Shown in pieces: positions 6,896 through 17,000 of a stretch of DNA of 29,567 nucleotides. Positions within the stretch are counted from its first letter, which is position 1. The number at the start of each line of letters is the position of its first letter. The translations under genes and the position numbers were made by a program. This stretch comes from Minisyncoccota bacterium (GTDB lineage: Bacteria > Patescibacteriota > Minisyncoccia > UBA6257 > HR35), in the NCBI GenBank assembly GCA_028276075.1, contig JAPYXA010000001.1:1-29567 (forward strand), in the 5' to 3' direction. Under the pieces are notes generated by a model, which saw nothing but the letters and a program-made list of their open reading frames with translations, did no database searches and was not told the DNA's origin.

Positions 6896-9800
6896 ATTCT
6901 CTAATAATATCTTCTAATTTCCAAAATAATCTGCCACCTTTTTCTAAAAGTTCGTTAATAAGAGAAATTACTCCGTCTTTTATTTTTTGATTTTTATTTT
7001 TATAAAGAATATTAAATGCTTCATACCATTCTTGATCTATATGAATTAACATTCTGTTTTCGCGTTTATTCTCTAAAATACTATTTAAAAATAAACTTAA
7101 AATTTCTAATGTTTTTTCAGGAGATTCTTTGGCTAATCTAACAATATTTTTCATTAATGCATAATCCCAATCTAAAACGCCTTCTGTTTTTTCTAAAGTT
7201 CTTTTAACCAAATCAGCTAATTCTTCACCTTTGAAAATTCCTTTATCTAAATCAATCCAAAATCCGAATGCTTCAAATGGTTTTTTGTCTTTTGTATATT
7301 TCTCAAGCATCCAATTCCAAAAATCCTTAATTCTTTTCTTAATATTTAAACCATCTTTTTCTATTTTCTCAATAAGATTATCTTCTCTTGTTATAATATA
7401 ACGTCCGATAAAATCTACAAAATGAAAATGTTCTTTTGAGCTTCCTTCTTCCCAGAATTTTTTAAATAATTTATTTTCAAAATCAAATTCTTTAAAATGT
7501 ACAAAAGCAAGCGCTAAATGAGCAGCAATTCCTTCGTCTAAATCTCTAAAATTTTCTTGATTATAATCTTCTTCTTTTAATATAATTCCGTATTCATATA
7601 ATTCCTGAATTTTTAGATCAAAAAATAGTTCTTTGTATAAATTTTGAGACAAATATCCTTGCCAACTTGCGGTATAAAGCCGATTATTTTCTTTTGGAAA
7701 TATTTTAGAAAATAAACTTCTTACCCATTCTTTATCTCTAAAATAAAATGATGGCAAATAATAACCAAACATAAACATTAAAGCCCGAGTATTTTCTTTC
7801 TCTAAAACTTCTTTAAATATTCCTTTTACATCCTCTTTTAGCTTCTCACCATCCTGATAAATAAACAAAACAAAATCTTCAAAAGCTCTACCTCTAACTG
7901 AATTAATTGCTATTGTAAAAGGATCAGAAATCTTTTTTTCTTTCCCTCTTTCAACTGTCATTTTTGCTGTTTTAATATCTTCATCTTCTGGAATTGGATC
8001 CGGATAATTCAATAAGTATTTAATTATTTTCAACAACTCTCCTCTGTATTTGCTAAAATCAATTACAACTATACCATCTTCGCTTTTTAATAATTCTCTA
8101 ATAACATCAGTCATTGCAAAATGAACCGAATTCCAATTAGCTAACAATGTATAACCAAACTTCTGCTCTTGAGGTTCGTTATAGAAACGCTTTTTCTCTC
8201 CTGATTCTTTAATTTTTAATAAAAGGTCAATTAAATTTTTCCCATCAATATCTTTTGCTTTCGCTCTATTATTTTTTATTGCTTCTTGAACACCAGCCAG
8301 AAAAGAATAAGTATAATGAGGATGCAATTTTTCTCTATTAAAAAACTCAGTTGAATATTCTAAATATTTTTCTAATCTTTCTGGGACATTTCTTTTAATA
8401 TGGTCACCGATACCACCAGCATTTATTAAGTCAAAAATATCATATTTATCCTTGTATGTTTGGTAAAGATTTTCAGGAGTCCATTCAGCAGTCAATTTTT
8501 CTAAAATTTCTTTAATTTCCATTTTTGAAAATTCCTCATAAGATATTGGCGATCCACTTCTAACAGTACCGAATTTTACTTCTACTTCCGGCTTTATCTC
8601 AATATCTGGATTTAATTCAAATCCATTGTCTTTTGATTTTAATTTCTCTTTTTCTGTAAGATGATTAAAAATCAACGAAAGTATTTTTGAACCATCTTTT
8701 ATAATCCATTCTTTATCTGGATTTTTCTCTTTTTGTCCTACAAAAAATTCTATAACTTGCTTTACATAATCTCTTTTGTCTTTTTCTTCTAAAACTCCAA
8801 AACAATTCTGAAGTAATTTTTCATATTCAACTGTCAAAATATCATAATACCTATCGCCAACATTAAAAATTCTAAATAACGTTTTTTTAATTTCGTCTTT
8901 GAAGATTGAGCAATCTAATTGTAAAATGGCTAACCTCAATTTCCATGCTGAATATGTATCCGGTAATATTTCCACATTTTCAAAATCTAAAATGTCTTTA
9001 AAAATTTTTCTTAAATCTTCTTTATTATCTTTATATTTTTCTTTAATTAATCTTCTTGAAATTTCTAAAATAGCAGCAATAAGTTCTTTGATATTATCTT
9101 TGCCCCATAAATCTTTATCTTCTCCAACTTTTAAATCAGAAAAATCTTCATAGAAATAAAGATTATCTTTTAACTTAAATATACTTTCTTCACTTTTTTC
9201 AGATGCATTATTTATAACCTCTTTTAAAATTTTTATTGATAAATCTAGAACTTTTTCCAAATATTCATCATCAATATTAACCAAATACCAAAAAACTCTT
9301 GTATAAGATAAATTTTCAAAATAAAATGGACTTTCTGGAAATCTGTTTTGACTTTTTATTTCTTCCCTGCTTTTAACAGATAATATCGCTTCAACAAGAA
9401 TTAATAAATTATCAAAATTTTTTGCCTCAAATAGTTTTTTAAGTATTTCCTCGTATTCAAAACCCCATTGATTAAAAACACCCATTAAAGGAATCCAGTT
9501 TTCATCTTTTATTTTCTGAACAATTCTAACTAATTGTTTAACTGGTAATTTACTACAAATATAAACAAATCTATCTATTACTTCTGGATTAAATGTTTCT
9601 TTTGAAATCGAAACCTGAAGTATAATATCTACAACTTTTTCCGGTACTTTTTCAGCTACTTTTACTAAATAATTTAATTCTGGAGTTTTATAACTATAAC
9701 GAGTTGGATCTTCTGCTTTTTGCTTAATTGCATCTAAAAATCCATTTCCCCAAAGCCAATCAATCCATCGTTCGTCTGCTTTATAAAAGAAATAATAATG

Positions 9801-10361
9801 GGCATCACTATTTATATTGATCAGAGCTTCAATTTCATTTTTCAGTTGTTCCTGTTGAAATTCTATCGGCTCTTTCTCTAAAATTTCATCAATAAATTTA
9901 TGTATATCTGTTTGATATGCTAATGCTTTCTTTATAACCTTTATGAATTCTTGGCGTAAATTTTCAAAATCTTCTATGAGTCTATGATGAGCAACATCTT
10001 GTAATTTATTATAAAGTTTTCCTATTTCTTCATCTTTTATTAGTTTTGACCCCACAGAACCAAATTTTTCAAAAGCTTTTTTCTTTTTATCTTTAACTTG
10101 CTTGATTTGCGGACTAAAAAATGGATAAAGAATTTCTCTTAAGGAATGAGTTGCTTGAGATAACCAATCAGGATTAGATCTATTTTCCTCTCTAGCAGCA
10201 AAAATCGAGCCTTTATAGAATTCAGATGGTTTTTTATTCAAATTATAATATTCATAAAATTTATCCAATTTCCGACACAAATATTCTTCCTCCGGAGATA
10301 AAATAACGGGCGGTAGACGTGTAATTCCATAAAACTCTGGTAAATTTTTATCCTGTTCCAT
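6894..10361 (-). CDS. Large alpha-helical protein of unknown function, third gene of the putative defence operon
   Basis: The 1155-aa product is not recognised. It is helix-rich, charged and soluble, with no signal peptide, membrane segment, Walker A motif or nuclease motif that I can see. The N-terminal part has ENRSNPDWLSQATHSLREIL (59-78), resembling a helical segment I associate with other large defence proteins. The middle (about 220-560) looks like a helical-repeat solenoid. A more conserved-looking block is NSVRGRAFEDFVLFIYQ (820-836) and the last residues are GGRLFWKLEDIIRE. The start overlaps the methyltransferase stop by 14 bp, which implies coupled translation. By position it may be a sensor, specificity or scaffold subunit; that is inference only. 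An ATG start fits, without a Shine-Dalgarno sequence. The stop abuts the DUF5681 remnant. Confidence 0.85.
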   Translation of the reverse strand: MEQDKNLPEFYGITRLPPVILSPEEEYLCRKLDKFYEYYNLNKKPSEFYKGSIFAAREENRSNPDWLSQATHSLREILYPFFSPQIKQVKDKKKKAFEKFGSVGSKLIKDEEIGKLYNKLQDVAHHRLIEDFENLRQEFIKVIKKALAYQTDIHKFIDEILEKEPIEFQQEQLKNEIEALININSDAHYYFFYKADERWIDWLWGNGFLDAIKQKAEDPTRYSYKTPELNYLVKVAEKVPEKVVDIILQVSISKETFNPEVIDRFVYICSKLPVKQLVRIVQKIKDENWIPLMGVFNQWGFEYEEILKKLFEAKNFDNLLILVEAILSVKSREEIKSQNRFPESPFYFENLSYTRVFWYLVNIDDEYLEKVLDLSIKILKEVINNASEKSEESIFKLKDNLYFYEDFSDLKVGEDKDLWGKDNIKELIAAILEISRRLIKEKYKDNKEDLRKIFKDILDFENVEILPDTYSAWKLRLAILQLDCSIFKDEIKKTLFRIFNVGDRYYDILTVEYEKLLQNCFGVLEEKDKRDYVKQVIEFFVGQKEKNPDKEWIIKDGSKILSLIFNHLTEKEKLKSKDNGFELNPDIEIKPEVEVKFGTVRSGSPISYEEFSKMEIKEILEKLTAEWTPENLYQTYKDKYDIFDLINAGGIGDHIKRNVPERLEKYLEYSTEFFNREKLHPHYTYSFLAGVQEAIKNNRAKAKDIDGKNLIDLLLKIKESGEKKRFYNEPQEQKFGYTLLANWNSVHFAMTDVIRELLKSEDGIVVIDFSKYRGELLKIIKYLLNYPDPIPEDEDIKTAKMTVERGKEKKISDPFTIAINSVRGRAFEDFVLFIYQDGEKLKEDVKGIFKEVLEKENTRALMFMFGYYLPSFYFRDKEWVRSLFSKIFPKENNRLYTASWQGYLSQNLYKELFFDLKIQELYEYGIILKEEDYNQENFRDLDEGIAAHLALAFVHFKEFDFENKLFKKFWEEGSSKEHFHFVDFIGRYIITREDNLIEKIEKDGLNIKKRIKDFWNWMLEKYTKDKKPFEAFGFWIDLDKGIFKGEELADLVKRTLEKTEGVLDWDYALMKNIVRLAKESPEKTLEILSLFLNSILENKRENRMLIHIDQEWYEAFNILYKNKNQKIKDGVISLINELLEKGGRLFWKLEDIIRE

Positions 10362-13300
10362 AATTCTCTATAATTTTAATCTCGTCTTCGGTTAAGTTAT
10401 AAAGTTTATAAACTAATTGGTCTATTTGTTTTTCGTATTCGGTTGTGTCGGCTTTTGAGTTTTGATTTTTAAGAGATAGAATTTTATCAACTAATGATTC
10501 TATTTGTTTTGTCAGTTGTCTATTATTTTCAGAAATGTAAGGAATTGGGAGTTTTTCTAAAAATTCTTTTTTATATCTATAACCCTCGTCTCCTAAACCG
10601 CCACCTGCGTAGAATTTTCTAAAAAAATATGTAACCGGTTTTGAGTTTAATAATCCGCAGATGTATTTAATATTTTCTCCTGTCATTAAAAATGCAGTTG
10701 CTTCAATATAAAATTTATTTTCATCAAAATAAAACTGTGGTTCTTGCACTATTTCTGAATATACTATCTTCTCCTTCTCAAACTCCGGATAATAAGCACA
10801 ATGGCGTAATTCCCACCAGTAATCACCTTGATCATCTCTTTTTTTAGCTTCTTTCTCAAATTTTTTTAAATATTTCATTAAAGATGGAAAGGTTTTTTCA
10901 ATAAATATTTCTGGTTTTTCTTCTCCTCTATTTTCATCTGTCCAACCAGCTGGAATGACTATAACCCACAAACCTGCCCACTCATAATAATATCTTTTAA
11001 TATCTCTCCCTCTTAAAATTGGATTGATGATTGCTTCGGTTCTTTTTCGTTCTTCTTCGTCTTTACAATTGGCTAAAATTTGGTTTCTTTTTTCTGTGGT
11101 TATGATAAAAGCTTCATTTAAACCGGTTTTGATACCGTAGTAAATTTTTACATCCCAATCTTTTAAAGGCTTGCCAATTTTTTCAATTTTTTCTTTTAAT
11201 TTTCTTTCTGCTTCGGTGCCAATAAACCAAGCTTCTGATGTAAGATTAGAAAGCAAAATGCTTTTTTCTTTAAATACTTCATCAATATTGTTTTTATCTT
11301 GTTTTTCAAGCTTTAAAGCTTTTAATTTATTTTGATTTTGCGATTTTTGAATTATTAAAATACAAGTATCCACTGTCGCGCTTTCAAAAACTCCAGGACC
11401 CAAATCAATAAGCTTAATTGGATTATATTTAATAAAAAATTCTCTTAATTTTTTACCATAGCCAGCCCTCATCCATTTATTAGAAGAAATATAAGTTAAA
11501 ATTCCATTTAATTTTAAAAGTTGTATCCCCTTTTCATAAAAAAGACAATAAATATCTCCAGTTCTATCAAATGTTTCATATCCTTCTTCTTTGTATAAAT
11601 CAGCATATTTTTTCTCTTTATCAAAAGCTTTTTGAAGTTGAATATAAGGTGGGTTAGCAATCACAATATCAAAACCATCACTTAATCCAAACATCCATTC
11701 TGGCTCAAACCAAGGATTAGAATAATTTGGATCAAAAGGTTTAAAAGCAAGAATTTTTTGAGCTGTTTGTTTTAAAGCATCTCCAGAAATAACTTTTTTA
11801 ATTTCTTCTATTTTCTTATTAACTTCTTTTAATTCTTTTAATTTACTCTGAATTTTTCCTTGCTTTAAATCAATACTTAGTCGCATAGTTTTGCCGAATA
11901 ATCTTTTTTGCTCAATAACCTGAAATTGCTCTGGCTCTAATTTAATTTTTTCAATCTCTTCTTGAATTTTTTTTGCTTGCGAAATCAATTGTCCTAATTC
12001 TCTTTTTTTCTCTATTTTAATAGTAGATTTCAAGCTTTCAGATAATTTCTTTTCTAATTTTTCTATATTTTCTCTTATCTTTTTCTTATCTCCTCTTAAT
12101 TTTGCCCTAAAATAACGATGATATTGTTCTTTAATATCATTAAAAAGTTTTTGGATTTTTTCATCTTTAAATAATGTAAGTTGGATATCTTTTTTAATAC
12201 CTAAACCAATTAGAGAATTAGCAGTGATAAATTTCAAATCAAGATTTGGCAAAGGAATAATTCCAAAATTTTCTTTATTTTTATCAACTTTTTGATCAAT
12301 GATTAAAGAAATAAAAAATCTTAATTTGCTTAATTGTGTAGCAATTTGCTGAATATCAACTCCGAAAATACAATTTTCTATTAAATAAAGTTTTCTGGCA
12401 TAATCAGGGTAAAAAAGATTTTCATTAAATGTTTCTTCTAATTCTTTAAAATGTTCTTCTATTTCTTTTTCATCTTTTTCTGATAATTTTTTAAGTTCTT
12501 CTTTTAATTTTCTTATTTGAATTTTTTTCCAATATTCATTTTTGGGGTCTATTTTCCCTAAAACATAAACCAACTTATTTAAAATACCCATTGGAAAAGC
12601 ACCAGAGCCACAAGCAGGATCGATTATTTTAATTTCGCTTATTATTTCTACGATTTTTTCTTTTTGTTTTTCTTCAGGTTCAATTTCTTCATCTGAATAA
12701 GATAAAAGTAAATCAAGGGTTTCTTCTGGTATTTCGGGAAGCTTAGTTTTAAAATATTCAAGAAGGCTTTGATGAACCATATATTCAACAATTTCTCTTG
12801 GAGTATAATAACTACCTGTTGCTTTTCTTGCTGTGGTTGCGGTTTCCGGATTATAGACTGCCAAAAGATTTTCAAAAATTTTTCCTAAAAGTTCTGGGTC
12901 CAAAGCAACTTCTTGGTCAATTGGAGTTGCTTCATCTATCGTAAAATTATAGCTTTTTAATATATTAATAAGTCCTCTTGCTTTTTGATTTGATTTAATT
13001 TGGTATTTGCTTAAATCAGTTTTAATTTCTTCGCTAAAGAATAAATAATCAGGAATTTTTGCTTGTCTCTTTTCTTCTCGTGAAAAACCATCAACATAAA
13101 TTACTTTTCCGTTTTCATCTTCTTTGTCTAAACAATCAAAAAGACCACCATTGATAAAAGGAATCTCAGAGAATATTTCTTGTACTTCTTCAGGAGAAAT
13201 TAAAAATTTGTCTTCGTATCTATATAATTGTTTAATCCCATAAGTATTCCTATTTTCCGGAAACCCCTTGTTAAAAGCCCAACCTCTATCTTTAATTGGT

Positions 13301-14073
13301 TGATTTAATGTAGCAAAGAATAAATTTTGCAAAATTGCGTTGTAATAATTACAAGAATCTTGGGAAACATTAAAATCTTTAATTACTCCTTTAATTTCTT
13401 TTTGGTTAAAAATTTGATCTGGAATTAATCCTTTTTGCTTAATAAACCAAATAAAAATTAATCTACTTAATAATCTTATAAGATGTAGAGGCTTGGTTTC
13501 TTTTTTATTATCTGGAAAATGTATTTTATCTAAAGCGGTAAAGAACCATGTTTGGATTTCTTTATAAAATTCTTTTGTAATTGGCTCAACAGAAAATGCT
13601 TCTTTTATTTTTTCTAAAGATGAAAAATCTCCATCTCCTACCTGACGTAAGAATGTATTATTTGTCTGATCTTTAGACACAAAATAGGTGAATCTCTTGA
13701 AATGACTAAACTTTCTTTTAGTACCAAAGTATTCTGTATAAATTAAAGAAAATCTGAATTTATTATCATTGTCATAAAAAATAAATATTCCAGCATCTGC
13801 ATTTTCATTTTTTAAAATTTTTTTCCCAATTTCGTATTGTTTTTTCTTGCCGGATCTTTCAGTTAATTCTTTTAAAACTTTAAATGTACAAAAAATAATG
13901 TTATTATCTTGAAATTGAATTTCTCCGATCTTTTTTGATAAACTAAAATCTTCATTTTCAATTCCTAAATTAATTTCTAAAGGTCTAAAATTATGATTTT
14001 TAATTCGAAAAAAATTAATAAATTTTTCTGGAGAAAAATCTTCAATTATTTGTCTTAAAATTTCTCTGCTCAT
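10348..14073 (-). CDS. Eco57I/type IIG-like adenine-specific DNA methyltransferase, possible restriction-modification enzyme
   Basis: The 1241-aa product carries the amino-methyltransferase motifs in gamma order: motif X in TGSYYTPREIVEYM (419-432), motif I DPACGSGAF (485-493, SAM binding) and motif IV NPPY (807-810, catalysis; N6-adenine type). Between motifs I and IV a long charged coiled coil (about 640-765) is inserted. Residues 1-180, with QYEIGKKILKNENADAGIFI and FRFSLIYTEY, match the N-terminal region of large Eco57I-type enzymes. I cannot identify a certain PD-(D/E)xK nuclease site there. The C-terminal third (about 970-1190), with GLNSKPVTYFF-like and FLEKLPIPYI segments, looks like a TaqI-type target-recognition domain. 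Its start overlaps the helicase stop by 4 bp (ATGA). It probably marks host DNA and sets the system's sequence specificity. Confidence 0.9.
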   Translation of the reverse strand: MSREILRQIIEDFSPEKFINFFRIKNHNFRPLEINLGIENEDFSLSKKIGEIQFQDNNIIFCTFKVLKELTERSGKKKQYEIGKKILKNENADAGIFIFYDNDNKFRFSLIYTEYFGTKRKFSHFKRFTYFVSKDQTNNTFLRQVGDGDFSSLEKIKEAFSVEPITKEFYKEIQTWFFTALDKIHFPDNKKETKPLHLIRLLSRLIFIWFIKQKGLIPDQIFNQKEIKGVIKDFNVSQDSCNYYNAILQNLFFATLNQPIKDRGWAFNKGFPENRNTYGIKQLYRYEDKFLISPEEVQEIFSEIPFINGGLFDCLDKEDENGKVIYVDGFSREEKRQAKIPDYLFFSEEIKTDLSKYQIKSNQKARGLINILKSYNFTIDEATPIDQEVALDPELLGKIFENLLAVYNPETATTARKATGSYYTPREIVEYMVHQSLLEYFKTKLPEIPEETLDLLLSYSDEEIEPEEKQKEKIVEIISEIKIIDPACGSGAFPMGILNKLVYVLGKIDPKNEYWKKIQIRKLKEELKKLSEKDEKEIEEHFKELEETFNENLFYPDYARKLYLIENCIFGVDIQQIATQLSKLRFFISLIIDQKVDKNKENFGIIPLPNLDLKFITANSLIGLGIKKDIQLTLFKDEKIQKLFNDIKEQYHRYFRAKLRGDKKKIRENIEKLEKKLSESLKSTIKIEKKRELGQLISQAKKIQEEIEKIKLEPEQFQVIEQKRLFGKTMRLSIDLKQGKIQSKLKELKEVNKKIEEIKKVISGDALKQTAQKILAFKPFDPNYSNPWFEPEWMFGLSDGFDIVIANPPYIQLQKAFDKEKKYADLYKEEGYETFDRTGDIYCLFYEKGIQLLKLNGILTYISSNKWMRAGYGKKLREFFIKYNPIKLIDLGPGVFESATVDTCILIIQKSQNQNKLKALKLEKQDKNNIDEVFKEKSILLSNLTSEAWFIGTEAERKLKEKIEKIGKPLKDWDVKIYYGIKTGLNEAFIITTEKRNQILANCKDEEERKRTEAIINPILRGRDIKRYYYEWAGLWVIVIPAGWTDENRGEEKPEIFIEKTFPSLMKYLKKFEKEAKKRDDQGDYWWELRHCAYYPEFEKEKIVYSEIVQEPQFYFDENKFYIEATAFLMTGENIKYICGLLNSKPVTYFFRKFYAGGGLGDEGYRYKKEFLEKLPIPYISENNRQLTKQIESLVDKILSLKNQNSKADTTEYEKQIDQLVYKLYNLTEDEIKIIENYGTG

Positions 14074-17000
14074 AAATTCCTATTTTCTATCGCAATAATA
14101 ATTTCTTTACTAATTTCTTTTAATTTTTCTTTTTCTTTTAATAAGTAATTTTCTCCCCCTAACTCATCTTTTAATTTTTCTAATTCTTTTATTGTATTTT
14201 CCATTTCATCGTCCGAAGCTTTTAATTTTATAATTCTGCGCAAAGTATAATCAGATAGAGTACCATAATCTGTAATATCTTCTCGCAAAGTGCGTAAGAA
14301 TTCTTTTAGTGGAGATAATTTTTCATTGTTTAAGTTAAGTAAAGTTTTAATATTGTTTAATGCTTTTTGCTCTAAACTTGCTTCAGGAATAGGCAACCTT
14401 TCTTCTCTTAATTCTTTAACAATTTCGTATTTTTCCCAAAAATTGTCACTTAAATCTATCAATTTTTCATTTTTGGGGCAACGAATTCTATCTATTATTT
14501 CTTCAAGTATAACTGGCTGTGGTTTATTTTGGTCGTTGTAATCAATTTTTTGGATATACAGTCTTCTTTTTTTAATAAACACAAGAAGTTCATCTTTATC
14601 GGATTTTTTTGCAACTTTTACTCTTGGTGGACAATTTTTTATATTCTCAACAATTTCGGGGTATTCTTTTTTAATTCTTTCAAATTCATTCAAAATTGTA
14701 GTATAAAAACTCTCACTTTCTATTTTATCTGGGTTTTGTTGTATTCTTTGATACAGTTCGGAAGGAATTGGTTCTTCATCAATATCAAATATTTTAGCAT
14801 CTTCTCCAAGCACATTATGAATTAAAAACATTTTTTGCGCCGCTATTTCTCTTGATTTTACAAGTTCGGATCCTTTTTCAGTTGGAAAAAAGTTTGCTAT
14901 ATAAACTTTATCAAAAACTTTTTTACCAATCCTATTGATTCTACCCACTCTTTGAATAACTCTTACCGGATTCCAAGGTATATCATAATTTATTACAAGA
15001 CCAGCTCGATTTAAATTAAATCCTTCAGAGATTCTATCAGTAGATAAAATAATATCGTATTTGTTTTCTTTCTTTTCTTCTGGATAAGAAGCGTCAAAAT
15101 TTTTATTTATTTCTTCTATTTTAGTTTTTGTTAGATCACCAGCAATAACTAAAACACTATCATTAAAGTATTTTTGTAATGGGTTTTTAAGATATTTAAC
15201 TGTATCAAGATATTCTGAAAATATAACAATTTTTCTGCGAGGATCTATTTTCCTCCATTCTCCTAATTTGTTTATTAAACACTCCAATTTAGGATCGTTA
15301 TTTACTAGTCCTAAAGCATCTAACCTTTTTAAAATTTCTTCAAATAAATTAAGATCAGATTTTATATCCTCAAGAAAAAGATCTTTTTCTTTCAGTTTTT
15401 CTATTTCGTATATATCCGAGTTCTTTGGATAAATTCCTTCGTTCAATTTTTGAGCGTATTCTTTAAGTTTTTCTTCTATTTGTTCAGGTTCTAATTCACA
15501 AATTTTTTCCAGGAAGTCTCTGTCTAAAATAAATTTATTGGTTTTATTTATAAATTGGAGGCAATGATCTGTTATGTTTCGGAAGTTTTCTATACTTTGC
15601 TTAAATGCTCCAAAAGAACTTTCAAATCTTTTAACAAGCAATCTTCTCATAAAGTCATACAAATTAAATTGTTGTTGAAATCTTCTATTATCTTCTTCTG
15701 ATAAATCAATTTCTGTATCTTCATATTTAACTCCTGCTTTATATTCAAAAGGCCTGTAAATTGCACCTTTAAATTTTCCGCCCTCTTCTGGATAATTAAA
15801 ATAACTTATTACTTCGTCATAAAATTTAGACTGCTCTTTGGATAATTCAAAAAACCATTCCTGAGGATCTGCAACTTCAGTTAAATTTTTAACCTCATCT
15901 TTATAAAATGGATTCTTTTGTAAATCAAGTCTATTTCTTCTAATTGTTACAGGTTCAATAACGTCTCTTATTTGTTTTGATAAATATTTTGCTCTTTGAG
16001 TAACTTTTCTTAGATCTATTTCGTCCTCTCCGAATAAAGATTTGTAATATGCTTTTGCCTTTGAAGATTTGTTTTCATCGCCTAAGTTGTGATATTTTTT
16101 AATATAACCAAGTTTATCAAAGGTAGTTTTAAATATCCTAAACTTATCTAATAAATTATTTTCTAATGTAATTGTCGATTTTTTAGGAGATATAAATAGT
16201 TTTAATAATGACAAAATATCACCGGGGCGATTATTAAATGGAGTTGCAGTAAGCAAAATTACTATTTTATCACGACAAATATTTTTTAATTGTTCGTATG
16301 ATTTGGTATCTTCATTTCTAAATCTATGCGCTTCATCAACTATTATTACTTCAATATCTCTTAATCCTTTTAAAGATTTTATAAAATCTTTATTGCCTAA
16401 TTTTCCTATTGATTCTGCTCGCCAATCGTATAATCCAAAAGCTTCAAGATACCATCTCCACCCTGATTTTTCCTTTTTTTCGTCTCCTATAAGGCCTGGT
16501 GGACACAAAACAATGCCTCTTTTTCTTAATTGCCTAGCTACTAAACAGGAAATTATTGTTTTACCTAAACCAACAACATCAGCTATTATAACTCCATTAT
16601 TGTTTTCTATTATACTAAGCGCTTGTTTAACAGCATGTATTTGATAAAGATAAGGAGCAAAGCCATTTTTTTCCATAACTGATTTAATGCTTTCGTCACC
16701 AACATCTTTAAGAGAGAAAGTGTCAAGATAATTTTTTAAAACAAGAGAATATGCTTCAAATGGAGTAATTTTCTTTATTAAAGTTTTATTTTCAATAGTA
16801 CTTATTAGTCGCTCTTTTATTATATTATTTTCTGTTATCTGGATTGCCTCTTCCCAAAGATTATCAAAATATTCTTCCGCCTCTTTTGATCCATAATCAC
16901 TTATTTCTACATTAAATTCTTGTTGTTGTTCTAAACCAGCCGATGTTAAATTACTACTGCCTGTTATAAAAATAGTATTTTTTACTTCTCCGGGTTTTAA

